Assembly: GCA_017472305.1 (NCBI GenBank)
Contig: JAFUQP010000039.1
Location: 1 to 38,674, forward strand
Source of the DNA: Clostridia bacterium
GTDB lineage: Bacteria; Bacillota; Clostridia; Oscillospirales; CAG-272
Reading direction: 5' to 3'
Length of the DNA stretch: 38,674 nucleotides
Shown piece by piece: positions 9,233 through 16,683 of the stretch. Both the position numbers and the translations under genes were made by a program. How positions within the stretch are numbered: the first letter of the stretch is position 1; every line of letters starts with the position of its first letter. The notes under the pieces are model-generated. The model did no database searches, was not told the origin of the DNA, and worked only from the letters and a program-made list of their open reading frames with translations.

Positions 9233-9865
9233 TCAGCCCTCTGACTCCTCTTTTACAAGGATAAGCTCCTTCGCGTAAGGAAGCGCCTCTATAGCCTCGC
9301 AGAGGGTGTGCCACTCGGCAAGCTTATGATGCCTTCTCGCATAATAGATGTTAATAAGAACCTCGTAATTCAAGGTAACCGTTCTCATCTGATTAAAGGA
9401 AGAGGGCAAAAGCTGAATCATATTGTGCCAGTGAGCCTTCTCCTTCGTTTCGTTGAATTTCTGTCTTTCAGACTCAAGATAGGCAATAACAGAATCGAGA
9501 ACGGCAAGGCAATCCTCGCTCATTCTGTCACAGGAGAAGTCCTCGCGAGAGAATTCCTTTGCCTGAATTTTATGCATAGTAGAGGTCGAATTTGCAACCG
9601 TGCCAACCTTGTAGGTGTCAAATTCCTTCCACCAATATAGCGGAGCTGTAATGTCCATAGATACCATAATCTGACGGAGATATTTTCTGTGGTCGGAGCC
9701 CGCCTTTGCAAGCCTTCTTGCAAGCGAGAGGTCGTTCTCTCCGAGAACGAAATTTCCGCGCTCGTCATAATAAGAATCCATTCTTGCCCAGCTGTTAAGA
9801 GGATTTCTTGCGCCTCTTATAGCGTTCTCCATATTCATTACCGAAACTCTTTCCACTAAAAGCAT
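9233..9865 (-). CDS. ThyX-like protein without the RHR signature
   Basis: A 210-residue soluble protein and first gene of the minus-strand operon. The layout resembles flavin-dependent thymidylate synthase ThyX: an N-terminal RGARNPLNSW, a central DITAPLYWWKEFDTYKVGTV followed by NSTSTMHK, and a C-terminal RRHHKLAEWHTLCEAI that parallels the ThyX helix 'R...AQ.EIR'. The diagnostic ThyX motif RHRxxSxNExSxR is absent: the matching stretch is tryptophan- and acid-rich. Thymidylate synthase activity is therefore doubtful, and a divergent flavin- or nucleotide-binding role is possible. The start is ATG 9865, with GGAGG 8 nt upstream; the longer open frame begins inside that ribosome binding site. 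It lies 89 nt ahead of nadE. The fold call is my recollection of family patterns. Confidence 0.55.
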   Translation of the reverse strand: MLLVERVSVMNMENAIRGARNPLNSWARMDSYYDERGNFVLGENDLSLARRLAKAGSDHRKYLRQIMVSMDITAPLYWWKEFDTYKVGTVANSTSTMHKIQAKEFSREDFSCDRMSEDCLAVLDSVIAYLESERQKFNETKEKAHWHNMIQLLPSSFNQMRTVTLNYEVLINIYYARRHHKLAEWHTLCEAIEALPYAKELILVKEESEG

Positions 9866-9889
9866 AGGGTAAACCTCCAAAAATATTTT

Positions 9890-9903
9890 AAACGTAATCG
9901 TTT
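9890..9903. promoter_or_regulatory. Inverted repeat overlapping a transcription start (possible operator)
   Basis: AAACG (9890-9894) and CGTTT (9899-9903) form a perfect inverted repeat with a 4-nt spacer. It sits directly downstream of the minus-strand -10 box at 9905-9910, where transcription should start. The position suits a repressor site, but the repeat is short and AT-rich and no binding protein can be named. Confidence 0.25.
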
Positions 9904-9904
9904 T

Positions 9905-9933
9905 ATTTTAACATATTTATACAGACTTGTCAA
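9905..9933 (-). promoter_or_regulatory. Sigma-A promoter for the thyX-like/nadE/pth/mfd operon
   Basis: On the minus strand TTGACA (9928-9933) is followed by exactly 17 bp and TAAAAT (9905-9910). The predicted start near 9898 gives a leader of about 33 nt that includes GGAGG for the first gene. Confidence 0.85.
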
Positions 9934-10050
9934 TTATCAAAAACAATATTTAGTGGGCAATTTGCTCGTTTGCCTATCTCAACAAGAATTAACGCTCACC
10001 CTGTAGCCGACCGACCGTCCTATGATGCAACGGACTGCCGCAGAGGAAAA

Positions 10051-10120
10051 GGTGGCTTAGGGGCTGAACGTCAGACAAGCAGCCAACGACACATCGCTCA
10101 GTCAAGCACTCTTTACCACC
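10051..10120 (-). ncRNA. Possible structured leader or small RNA upstream of the thyX-like gene
   Basis: The interval between two minus-strand promoters (about 9935-10196) carries no convincing gene. Paired segments are visible: GGTGG (10051-10055) with CCACC (10116-10120) as an outer closing stem, enclosing GGCTG/CAGCC (10062-10066 with 10080-10084) and CGA/TCG (10087-10089 with 10094-10096). A weak hairpin GGCAA/TTGCC at 9956-9974 could mark an end. It does not match tmRNA, RNase P, SRP RNA, T-box or cobalamin elements as I know them. Direction is assigned only from the promoter at 10203-10231, so both the RNA and its ends are tentative. Confidence 0.3.
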
Positions 10121-10202
10121 GGTCAAAGCGCTCAAAAAAGCCGTGTTTTTGACTATCACAGTTTACATTTTACGGGTTTTTCGTTGTTAATCAACCTTTC
10201 TT

Positions 10203-10231
10203 GTTATAAAGCTCGGTTCGTTCTCTGTCAA
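10203..10231 (-). promoter_or_regulatory. Upstream minus-strand sigma-A promoter
   Basis: TTGACA (10226-10231, minus strand) is followed by 17 bp and TATAAC (10203-10208). It would start transcription near 10196, about 330 nt before the thyX-like ATG. It either drives a long leader for the operon or a separate small RNA. Confidence 0.7.
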
Positions 10232-10322
10232 AAAAATCCTCTCGTCACGCCACTTCTGCCGAATGTAATAAGGAGGCAATTTGTTAAAATTTTAAAAACC
10301 TATTTATTTTTGTACAAATTTA

Positions 10323-10331
10323 TGTTATAAT
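10323..10331 (+). promoter_or_regulatory. Extended -10 promoter for yqhQ
   Basis: TGTTATAAT is an extended -10 element (TGn plus TATAAT at 10326-10331) with no good -35 box at 17 bp but a very AT-rich upstream region. Transcription should begin near 10338, giving a leader of about 57 nt that contains the hairpin at 10365-10379. Confidence 0.65.
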
Positions 10332-10364
10332 GATTTAATAGCGAAATAATTTCGGTTTTGTACA

Positions 10365-10379
10365 GTCGCCACAGGCGAC
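10365..10379 (+). promoter_or_regulatory. Leader hairpin before yqhQ
   Basis: GTCGCC-ACA-GGCGAC is a perfect 6-bp stem ending 15 nt before the ATG and 5 nt before the GGAG ribosome binding site. Similar hairpins precede ddl and rbfA further on. A role in translation or mRNA stability is possible but unproven. Confidence 0.35.
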
Positions 10380-10394
10380 GGATTGGAGAATATT

Positions 10395-11681
10395 ATGAAA
10401 AAGAAATGTGAAGGCACCGACTGCCGCCTCGGCAAGGTTGGCGGACAGGCAGTGCTCGAGGGTGTTATGATGAAGGCGGGCAACCGCACCGTCACCACCT
10501 GCAGAAAGGACGACGGCACACTCGTCGTCACCGACGACAGCTTCGTGTCGGTGAGAAAAAAGCATAAGATACTTAATATCCCAATTCTTCGCGGAATTAT
10601 CAGCTTCGTGGAGTCGCTTATACTCAGCGTTAAGACGCTCGGAGCATCGGCTGAGGCACTCGGGCTCGAGGAGGAGGAAAATCCCGGAAAATTCGAGCTT
10701 TGGCTCAAGAATAAGCTTGGCGTAAAGATTACCGACGTAATAATGGTTATTGCCACGGTGCTGGGCGTTGCGCTCTCGGTTTTCCTGTTTATCTGCCTTC
10801 CCGGCTGGCTATCCTACGGTCTTGACGCTCTTCTGAACTTCTTCTTTAACGTCAGACTCGGTGCGTTTACCGCTGTTGTCGAGGGTGTTGTCAAGGTTGG
10901 AATATTCCTTGCATACCTCTCGCTCGTATCGCTTATGCCAGACATAAAGCGCACCTTTATGTATCACGGCGCGGAGCACAAGTCTATCGCCTGCTTTGAG
11001 GCGGGTGAGGAGCTTACTCCCGAGAACGCGAGAAAGCACACACGCTTCCACCCGAGATGCGGCACGAGCTTTATGTTCTTTATGATACTTATCGGAATTA
11101 TCGCAGGTCTGTTTATTAAGCTCTTAATTCCCGGTCTTGATATGTGGGCGTATACCCTTATAAGACTCCTTATTCTTCCCCTGCTTGTAGGCCTCGGATT
11201 TGAGGTGATTATGCTTGCGGGCAAGCACGTAAATCCCGTGACGAAGGCAATCTCCGCCCCCGGACTCTGGGTACAAAGAATTACCACGAAGGAGCCGACC
11301 GACGATATGCTCGAGGTCGCTATAACCTCTATCAAGTGCGCGCTTCGCGACGACTTCCCCGAATTTTCGGAGTTCTTTGAAGCTCGCGGCTGGGAAAAGA
11401 AGCCCGACGGTGGGGCAGATGCCGCAGTCGGCGAGTCCTCTCTTGAGGTCGGTGAGTCTACCGTAATTGAAGACGCCGAAGCATTCGGCGAGGAAACCAT
11501 CACCTCGGCAGAGCAGTCTGCGAATATCCCCGAATCTACAGAGCCACAGGCACAAATCACCGACACAGCAGCCCCCGCAGAAAATACCGAGGCCAAAGAG
11601 CCCTCTGCTATTAACACGGCTACAGAGGATATTCCCGAAGCCGTAGAGCCTCAGACGAAAGATAACGGAAATGACGCTTAA
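10395..11681 (+). CDS. yqhQ: DUF1385 (YqhQ-like) membrane protein with acidic C-terminal tail
   Basis: A 428-residue protein of the DUF1385 family. Hallmarks are GGQAVLEGVMMKA near the N-terminus, HGAEHKSIACFEAGEELT in the middle and HPRCGTSFM shortly after. At least four hydrophobic segments are visible (about residues 115-143, 150-185, 225-250 and 255-275). Residues from about 335 on are a low-complexity acidic Ala/Glu/Thr/Pro tail that the family core does not need. The molecular function of DUF1385 is unknown; the gene commonly sits upstream of prmC in Clostridia, as here. ATG 10395 is preferred over TTG 10383 because GGAG at 10385-10388 then serves as the ribosome binding site. It overlaps prmC by 11 nt. 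Confidence 0.9.
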   Translation: MKKKCEGTDCRLGKVGGQAVLEGVMMKAGNRTVTTCRKDDGTLVVTDDSFVSVRKKHKILNIPILRGIISFVESLILSVKTLGASAEALGLEEEENPGKFELWLKNKLGVKITDVIMVIATVLGVALSVFLFICLPGWLSYGLDALLNFFFNVRLGAFTAVVEGVVKVGIFLAYLSLVSLMPDIKRTFMYHGAEHKSIACFEAGEELTPENARKHTRFHPRCGTSFMFFMILIGIIAGLFIKLLIPGLDMWAYTLIRLLILPLLVGLGFEVIMLAGKHVNPVTKAISAPGLWVQRITTKEPTDDMLEVAITSIKCALRDDFPEFSEFFEARGWEKKPDGGADAAVGESSLEVGESTVIEDAEAFGEETITSAEQSANIPESTEPQAQITDTAAPAENTEAKEPSAINTATEDIPEAVEPQTKDNGNDA

Positions 11682-12483
11682 GGAAGCTGCGGCAAGGCTT
11701 ACCGCTAAAGGTATTGAGGACGGCAGAGCCGAGGCAAGACGGCTGTTCCGTCATTTCGGCAGCTTTGCCGACTACGAGCTGCTCTCGCCGACGCTTGAAT
11801 GTGACAGCGAGGCACTCTCCGAGGCAATTGCGCGGCGGGAGAAAAGAGAGCCGCTCCAATACATTATCGGTGAGGTTGACTTCTACCGCGAGAGCTACAA
11901 GGTCACCCCCGACTGCCTTATACCGAGGCAGGACACCGAGGTGCTGGTTGACTACGCGGTTAAAAATCTGCCCGAGGGAGCAAGAATCCTCGACCTCTGC
12001 ACAGGCAGCGGCTGCGTCGGACTCTCGGTTATTAACAATGTAAAGGGTGCAACTGCGGTGCTTCTGGATATTTCCGAGGGGGCACTTACGGTTGCAAAGG
12101 AAAACGCCGAGCGGCTCGGGCTATCAGACAGAGTTACACTTGTCTGTTGCGATGCAACCAAGACGAAAATTGACGGAAGGTTTGACGCGGTGCTCTCAAA
12201 CCCGCCCTACGTCACAGATAGCGCGTACAAAGAGCTTGAAGCCGAAATTTACTTTGAGCCGAAGCTCGCGTTTGTCGGCGGTACTGACGGCGGTGACCTA
12301 TACCGAGCGATAACTCCGCTTTACAGAGAAATTGCAAAGGAAGGCTTTATAGCCTATGAAATCGGCTACGACCAAGCCGAGCTTATAACGGAAATCGCCG
12401 AGGAGAATGACCTCTCAGCGAGAATAATCCCCGACCTGTCGGGCAATTCGCGCGTTGCGGTGCTAAGAAAAGAAAAGCCCTGA
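11671..12483 (+). CDS. prmC: Peptide chain release factor N5-glutamine methyltransferase
   Basis: A 270-residue SAM-dependent enzyme that methylates the glutamine of the GGQ loop in release factors RF1 and RF2. It has an N-terminal helical domain (1-75), IPRQDTE at 84-90, the SAM motif LDLCTGSGC at 107-115 and the catalytic NPPY at 177-180. Length and motif order are normal. The start codon lies inside the last codons of yqhQ, so the two are likely translationally coupled. The usual partner prfA is not adjacent here; ddl follows. Confidence 0.96.
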   Translation: MTLKEAAARLTAKGIEDGRAEARRLFRHFGSFADYELLSPTLECDSEALSEAIARREKREPLQYIIGEVDFYRESYKVTPDCLIPRQDTEVLVDYAVKNLPEGARILDLCTGSGCVGLSVINNVKGATAVLLDISEGALTVAKENAERLGLSDRVTLVCCDATKTKIDGRFDAVLSNPPYVTDSAYKELEAEIYFEPKLAFVGGTDGGDLYRAITPLYREIAKEGFIAYEIGYDQAELITEIAEENDLSARIIPDLSGNSRVAVLRKEKP

Positions 12484-12498
12484 CTCACCTAAAAGTCG

Positions 12499-12520
12499 GG
12501 CGACCTTTCCCCATGTCGCC
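12499..12520 (+). promoter_or_regulatory. Hairpin in the prmC-ddl gap
   Basis: GGCGAC (12499-12504) pairs with GTCGCC (12515-12520) around a 10-nt loop, extendable by a G-U pair. It sits in the 115-nt gap between prmC and ddl. No T-run follows on the plus strand, so it is not an intrinsic terminator. It may be an mRNA processing or stability element. Confidence 0.35.
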
Positions 12521-12598
12521 TATCAAAGGCGCAAGCCCCCGAGTGTGTTCCCGACACCTTTTTGCCCGTCTTTCATATTCTGCATTGAGGTGATGAAT

Positions 12599-13651
12599 AT
12601 GAAAGATGATACGAGAAAGACCGCCCTGATTATATTCGGCGGTATGGGATATGAGCATAGCGTTTCCGTACGGAGCGCCGAGCTTGTACTTAAGGAAATT
12701 GACAGGGAGCGCTTTAATCCCCTGCCCGTCTACGTGACGGAAGGCGGCGACTGGCTTATCCCGAGAGAGGGCGACGTGCCGCTCTCGAAAATCGTGGGAG
12801 CGAAGGCACCGCTCGCAACCTCTGCCCCCGCGCAGTACCGCGGAGAGGGTGGGCTGATTTGCGGAGGCGGCTTTATACGCGTTGACGTCGCTTTCTCTCT
12901 TATCCACGGAAATCTCGGCGAGGACGGGGTAATTTCGGGTTGTCTTGAAAACGCGAAAATTCCCTACGTCGGCTGCGACACTGTTGCCTCTGCCGTCACG
13001 GCAGACAAGGCATACACGAAAATTCTGGCAAAAAGCATAGGAATACCAACCGCCCGCTTTACGGTTTCGTCGGGCAAGAAGGAGGAGGCAGTCCTCGAGG
13101 CAGAGGGTGCGCTATCCTACCCTATGTTCGTTAAGCCCGCGAGACTCGGAAGCTCCTATGGGGCAGGGGCGGCGGCAACGCGCGACGAGCTTATGTGCAG
13201 GTATGGAATTGCCCGCTCGCTCGACAGTCGCGTTCTGATAGAGGAAAAACTGGATATCCTATGCGAGCTTGAGGTAGCTTATCTTTCGGCTTTTGGTAAA
13301 GAACTGTTTACATCTCCCGGCAAAATCTGCTACGGCGGAGGATTTTACGACTACGACAGCAAATATTCCTCAGAGTCAGATGCAAGCGTTTCGGAAAATT
13401 CCGAGCTGTCACCCGACACAGAGAATACTCTAATCGAATATTCAAAATCGCTTGCAAGGCTTATCGGACTGCGCGACCTCTCGCGAATTGATTTCTTCCT
13501 TACTCGGGACGGAAATATCTATTTTAACGAAATTAACACAATACCGGGCTTCACCGATTCAAGCCTCTATCCGAGGCTTCTTTCAAAGCACGGAATAGAG
13601 CCCTCGGAGCTTATCTCGCTTCTTCTGTCCGAGGCAATGAGAAGGGCTTGA
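12599..13651 (+). CDS. ddl: D-alanine--D-alanine ligase
   Basis: A 350-residue ATP-grasp ligase that makes the D-Ala-D-Ala dipeptide of peptidoglycan precursors in the cytoplasm. The N-terminal IIFGGMGYEHSVSV matches the Ddl signature 'GG.S.EH.VS'. ATP-grasp elements follow: FVKPARLGSSYGA, a catalytic loop around LEVAYLS, and the magnesium site RIDFFLTRDGNIYFNEINTI with PGFT. Two close ATGs exist (12593 and 12599). GAGG at 12587-12590 is 8 nt from 12599 and only 2 nt from 12593, so 12599 is used. It is followed directly by murI, giving a peptidoglycan precursor pair. Confidence 0.95.
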   Translation: MKDDTRKTALIIFGGMGYEHSVSVRSAELVLKEIDRERFNPLPVYVTEGGDWLIPREGDVPLSKIVGAKAPLATSAPAQYRGEGGLICGGGFIRVDVAFSLIHGNLGEDGVISGCLENAKIPYVGCDTVASAVTADKAYTKILAKSIGIPTARFTVSSGKKEEAVLEAEGALSYPMFVKPARLGSSYGAGAAATRDELMCRYGIARSLDSRVLIEEKLDILCELEVAYLSAFGKELFTSPGKICYGGGFYDYDSKYSSESDASVSENSELSPDTENTLIEYSKSLARLIGLRDLSRIDFFLTRDGNIYFNEINTIPGFTDSSLYPRLLSKHGIEPSELISLLLSEAMRRA

Positions 13652-14331
13652 TTGGAATTTTCGACAGCGGTGTCGGTGGGCTTACCGCCTACAGCGAGCT
13701 GGCGAGGCTTCTTCCGCGAGCCGATATTCTCTATCTTGCGGACAGAAAAAACGCGCCCTACGGCACAAAAGAAAAGGATGAGCTGATAAGCCTTGTAAGA
13801 CGGGACATTCAAAGGCTTCGCGCGCTCGGCGCGGAGAAAATCCTCGTTGCCTGCTGCACCGCCTCGACGGTCTGTTCCTTTATTCCGAGAGAGGAAGCTA
13901 CGGGAGTTATTCCGATTATTCTGCCGACTGCGCGCATAGCGGCGGCAAGGTCGGAGAAAATAGCAGTTATAGCAACGAAATACACGGTCAACTCACAAGA
14001 GTTCACCAAGCAAATCAGAAGCCTCAACGAAAGGGCCACTGTTACCGAAATTGAGGCAGGAAGACTCGTATCGCTCGTTGAGAGCGGTGCTCGCGACGGA
14101 AGGCTTGACAGGGCAGCCGAAGAATACCTTGACGCGCTTGCTGAAAAAATCGCTAAAACCGGAGCCGATACTCTGATTTTCGGCTGCACGCACTTTACCC
14201 ACGTCGAGGGCGAGCTTAAGTCGAGGCTTCCCCATATTTCCACGCTCCACCCCTCGAGAATCGGTGCGGCGGCGCTCGCCTCGCTACCGCTTGTCGGCAT
14301 GGGACGCGGAAAACGGATTTATACAGAATAA
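13648..14331 (+). CDS. murI: Glutamate racemase
   Basis: A 227-residue cofactor-independent racemase that supplies D-glutamate for peptidoglycan. The N-terminus reads GIFDSGVGGL with the first catalytic Asp/Ser, followed by YLADRKNAPYGTK. The two catalytic cysteines lie in ACCTAST and GCTHF. It is shorter than the usual 250-285 residues, mainly at the C-terminus. The start is an unusual TTG at 13648 that overlaps the ddl stop (TTGA), with GAGAAGGG just upstream. No alternative start would keep the intact GIFDSGVGG strand. Confidence 0.94.
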   Translation: MIGIFDSGVGGLTAYSELARLLPRADILYLADRKNAPYGTKEKDELISLVRRDIQRLRALGAEKILVACCTASTVCSFIPREEATGVIPIILPTARIAAARSEKIAVIATKYTVNSQEFTKQIRSLNERATVTEIEAGRLVSLVESGARDGRLDRAAEEYLDALAEKIAKTGADTLIFGCTHFTHVEGELKSRLPHISTLHPSRIGAAALASLPLVGMGRGKRIYTE

Positions 14332-14360
14332 AAAACCCAGAGGGCTAAAATATAAACGGC

Positions 14361-14384
14361 GGCCGTTCGCCGAAGGCGACGGTC
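14361..14384 (+). promoter_or_regulatory. Leader hairpin before rbfA
   Basis: A stem of about 10 bp with a single bulged T: GGCCG-t-TCGCC, loop GAA, then GGCGA-CGGTC. It lies 24 nt before the rbfA ATG, upstream of the ribosome binding site AAAGGACG. No T-run follows. Its TCGCC/GGCGA core resembles the hairpins before yqhQ and ddl. Confidence 0.4.
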
Positions 14385-14408
14385 AAGAGCAAAGGAAAGG
14401 ACGAAAAA

Positions 14409-14774
14409 ATGGCAAAATACAGACGCGGCAGAATTAACGACGCCGTCGCCGAGGAGCTGGCAATCGCGCTCGGCGAGGTAAGAGAGCCGAAGGTAATCAA
14501 TAACTTTATCAGCATAACGAGAGCAGAGGTTGCTCCCGACCTTAAATATGCTACCGTTTACTTCTCATGTATAGGAGATACAAAGGAAGCGGGCGAGGGT
14601 CTGAAGAAGTGCACGGGTATGCTCCGTCACCACCTCGCTGTGACACTTAATCTCCGAATCACTCCCGAGCTTCGCTTCGTCAAGGACGGCTCTATCGAGC
14701 ACGGCGCGAAGATTGCGAAGTTCCTAGAGGAAATCAAGGCTCAGGAAAAGAAGGGGGAGGACTCCGATGTCTAA
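14409..14774 (+). CDS. rbfA: Ribosome-binding factor A
   Basis: A 121-residue KH-like-fold protein that helps mature the 30S subunit and the 5' end of 16S rRNA. The N-terminus YRRGRINDAVAEELAIAL and the central RAEVAPDLKYATVYFS match the family, ending with LRFVKDGSIEHGAKI, where RbfA normally has 'F..D.S...G..I'. It is preceded by a strong AAAGGAAAGGACG ribosome binding site. It overlaps nrnA by 8 nt; the rbfA-nrnA pair is conserved in Firmicutes, usually downstream of infB. Confidence 0.96.
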   Translation: MAKYRRGRINDAVAEELAIALGEVREPKVINNFISITRAEVAPDLKYATVYFSCIGDTKEAGEGLKKCTGMLRHHLAVTLNLRITPELRFVKDGSIEHGAKIAKFLEEIKAQEKKGEDSDV

Positions 14775-15729
14775 GGTTCGTCCTATTGGTCTTTCGGAGC
14801 TTTGCGACCTGCTTTTGTCAATTGAAAATCCGCTGGTTGTAATGCATATCCGTCCCGACGGCGACACGGTAGGCTCTGCCGCGGCTCTCGCGGAAATCTT
14901 CAAGGGGCTGGGAAAAAACGCTCCCTACGCCTGTGCCGACGAAATTCCCGAAAGGCTTCGGTTCCTGGTCGAGGGCATTGAGCCCGCAGAGCACCCCGAG
15001 AGCTACGAAGCGGTGACGGTTGACGTCCCCTCTCCTATGCAGGTCGGGGAGCTTCTCGATAGGCTGAACGTTATTTGCAGCATCGACCATCACAAAAGAA
15101 GCACGCCCTTCGCTCCACACTACACCCTCGGCGATATTTCAAGCGCGGGCGAGGTTATGTACCTTGTGGCAGAGGAGCTTGTGCGGCGCGGTGTACTCAA
15201 GATGACAAAGAGAATAGCCGAGAGACTCTATGCCGCGATAAGCTCGGACACGGGCAGATTCGCCTATACCTCGGCAACAGCCGAAACCTACAGAATTGCC
15301 GCAAGCCTTATCTCGGTGGGAATAGACCACGCCGAGATTAACCGCCGCCTCTTTGCAAGCAAGTCGCTTGATGAGATACGCGCAGAGGGGTTTGTTGGCG
15401 AACGCGTAAGAAGCGCCGGGGACGGCTCAATTGCCTACGCGGTTATCTCTAAAGCCGAAAGAGATGCGGCAGGCATTCCCTTCCCCGCATTTGAAACGGC
15501 GATTGATATAGTAAGACAGCTCCGCGGCAGCAGCCTCTCCTTCATTGTCAAGGAAACCGACAAGGGTGAGTTCAAGGCTTCGCTTCGCTCTGTTGAGCGC
15601 GACGTATCCGAGATAGCCTCGCGCCACTCGGGCGGCGGTCATATCCGCGCGGCAGGCTGTACCGTTATGGCAGGCTCTGCCGAGGAAGCGGCTGCAATTC
15701 TTATAGACGAGCTAACTTCAATTATATAA
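14767..15729 (+). CDS. nrnA: Bifunctional oligoribonuclease / PAP phosphatase (DHH-DHHA1)
   Basis: A 320-residue manganese-dependent phosphoesterase that degrades nanoRNAs and dephosphorylates 3'-phosphoadenosine 5'-phosphate. The first metal motif is HIRPDGDTVGS (family form H.NPDGD.IGS), then a VDVPSP strand and the DHH motif in SIDHHKRS. The C-terminal DHHA1 domain ends with SGGGHIRAAGC, the nucleotide-binding GGGH motif. The start is inside rbfA, with GGGGGAGG as the ribosome binding site. It recycles RNA ends and sulfur-assimilation by-products in the cytoplasm. Confidence 0.95.
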   Translation: MSKVRPIGLSELCDLLLSIENPLVVMHIRPDGDTVGSAAALAEIFKGLGKNAPYACADEIPERLRFLVEGIEPAEHPESYEAVTVDVPSPMQVGELLDRLNVICSIDHHKRSTPFAPHYTLGDISSAGEVMYLVAEELVRRGVLKMTKRIAERLYAAISSDTGRFAYTSATAETYRIAASLISVGIDHAEINRRLFASKSLDEIRAEGFVGERVRSAGDGSIAYAVISKAERDAAGIPFPAFETAIDIVRQLRGSSLSFIVKETDKGEFKASLRSVERDVSEIASRHSGGGHIRAAGCTVMAGSAEEAAAILIDELTSII

Positions 15730-15739
15730 TCAAAGCACT

Positions 15740-15763
15740 CGGGCGAAGTTTTTCATTCGCTCG
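15740..15763 (+). promoter_or_regulatory. Hairpin in the nrnA-galU gap
   Basis: CGGGCGAA (15740-15747) pairs with TTCGCTCG (15756-15763) as an 8-bp stem with one G-U pair and a T-rich loop. The downstream side is A-rich, not T-rich, so it is a leader or processing hairpin of the galU message and not a terminator for this strand. Confidence 0.35.
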
Positions 15764-15796
15764 GACTGACAAAACAAAAAAAGAGAGGACATTAAA

Positions 15797-16675
15797 ATGA
15801 AGAAAATCACAAAGGCAATAATCCCCGCGGCAGGTCTTGGCACAAGAATGCTTCCGATTTCCCACGCAGTTTGCAAGGAGATGCTTCCTATAGTTGACCT
15901 TCCCGCAGTTTACCATCTCGTGGAGGAAGCGGCAAAGAGCGGAATCACAGACGTTCTCATTATCACCAATCGCGACAAGGATGCAATGGAGAGCTTCTTC
16001 GACCTCTCTATCGAATACGAGAAGGCACTGACCGCAAAGGGCAAGACCGAGGAGGTTAAAAGGCTTCACGAGATTGCCGACATGGCAAACGTATACTTCC
16101 TTCGTCAAAAGGAAACAAAGGGCCTCGGTCATGCGGTTGGCAGAGCGAGAAAGTTTGTCGGTGACGAGCCCTTCGTTGTTCTATACGGCGACGATATAGT
16201 ATTTTCAAAAACACCCGTATGCCGTCAGCTTATCGACGTGTACGAGAAGTACGGCAAGTCGGTTGTCGGAGTTAAGCCCGTACCTATGGAGGACGTAAGA
16301 AAATATTCCTCTCTTAAGGTTGAGAAAATCGAGGGCGAGGATTCTGTCACCTACTGCACCGATATGATAGAAAAGCCGAAGCCCGGCGAGGAGTTCTCGA
16401 ACCTCTCGATACTCGGCAGAGTGCTTCTTACCCCCGACATCTTCGACGTTATCGATAACCTTGAGCCGGGTGCAGGCGGAGAGTATCAGCTCACCGACGC
16501 TATGAAGAAGGTTGCTCGCGAGTCCGGTATCTACGCTCTTGAATTCGAGGGTGACAGATACGATATGGGCTCGAAGCTCGGATTCCTTATGGCTAACGTA
16601 AGACGCGGCCTTGAGCATCCCGAAACCGCCGATGCCTTCCGCGAATACCTTAAGTCGCTTTCCGAAACCCTTTAA
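15797..16675 (+). CDS. galU: UTP--glucose-1-phosphate uridylyltransferase
   Basis: A 292-residue nucleotidyltransferase that makes UDP-glucose for cell-envelope polysaccharides and glycolipids. The N-terminal IIPAAGLGTRMLP is the nucleotide-binding signature, followed by KEMLPIVDLP, where the lysine contacts the substrate. FVVLYGDDIV carries the metal-binding aspartates, and PGAGGEYQLTDAM matches the sugar-binding region of GalU. The stretch after the signature reads PISHAVCKEM instead of the usual PATKA.PKEM, a mild divergence. Ribosome binding site AGAGAGGAC precedes the ATG. rimI follows 8 nt later. Confidence 0.94.
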   Translation: MKKITKAIIPAAGLGTRMLPISHAVCKEMLPIVDLPAVYHLVEEAAKSGITDVLIITNRDKDAMESFFDLSIEYEKALTAKGKTEEVKRLHEIADMANVYFLRQKETKGLGHAVGRARKFVGDEPFVVLYGDDIVFSKTPVCRQLIDVYEKYGKSVVGVKPVPMEDVRKYSSLKVEKIEGEDSVTYCTDMIEKPKPGEEFSNLSILGRVLLTPDIFDVIDNLEPGAGGEYQLTDAMKKVARESGIYALEFEGDRYDMGSKLGFLMANVRRGLEHPETADAFREYLKSLSETL

Positions 16676-16683
16676 TTCTTAAG

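Noticed and set aside
9144-9314. N-terminal extension of nadE
   Set aside because: It overlaps the end of the upstream gene, lacks a ribosome binding site and does not resemble the family; AAGGA before 9143 marks the real start.
9970-10152. 60-codon plus-strand open frame in the divergent control region
   Set aside because: No ribosome binding site, polar low-information translation, and the region is better explained by promoters and RNA-like pairing.
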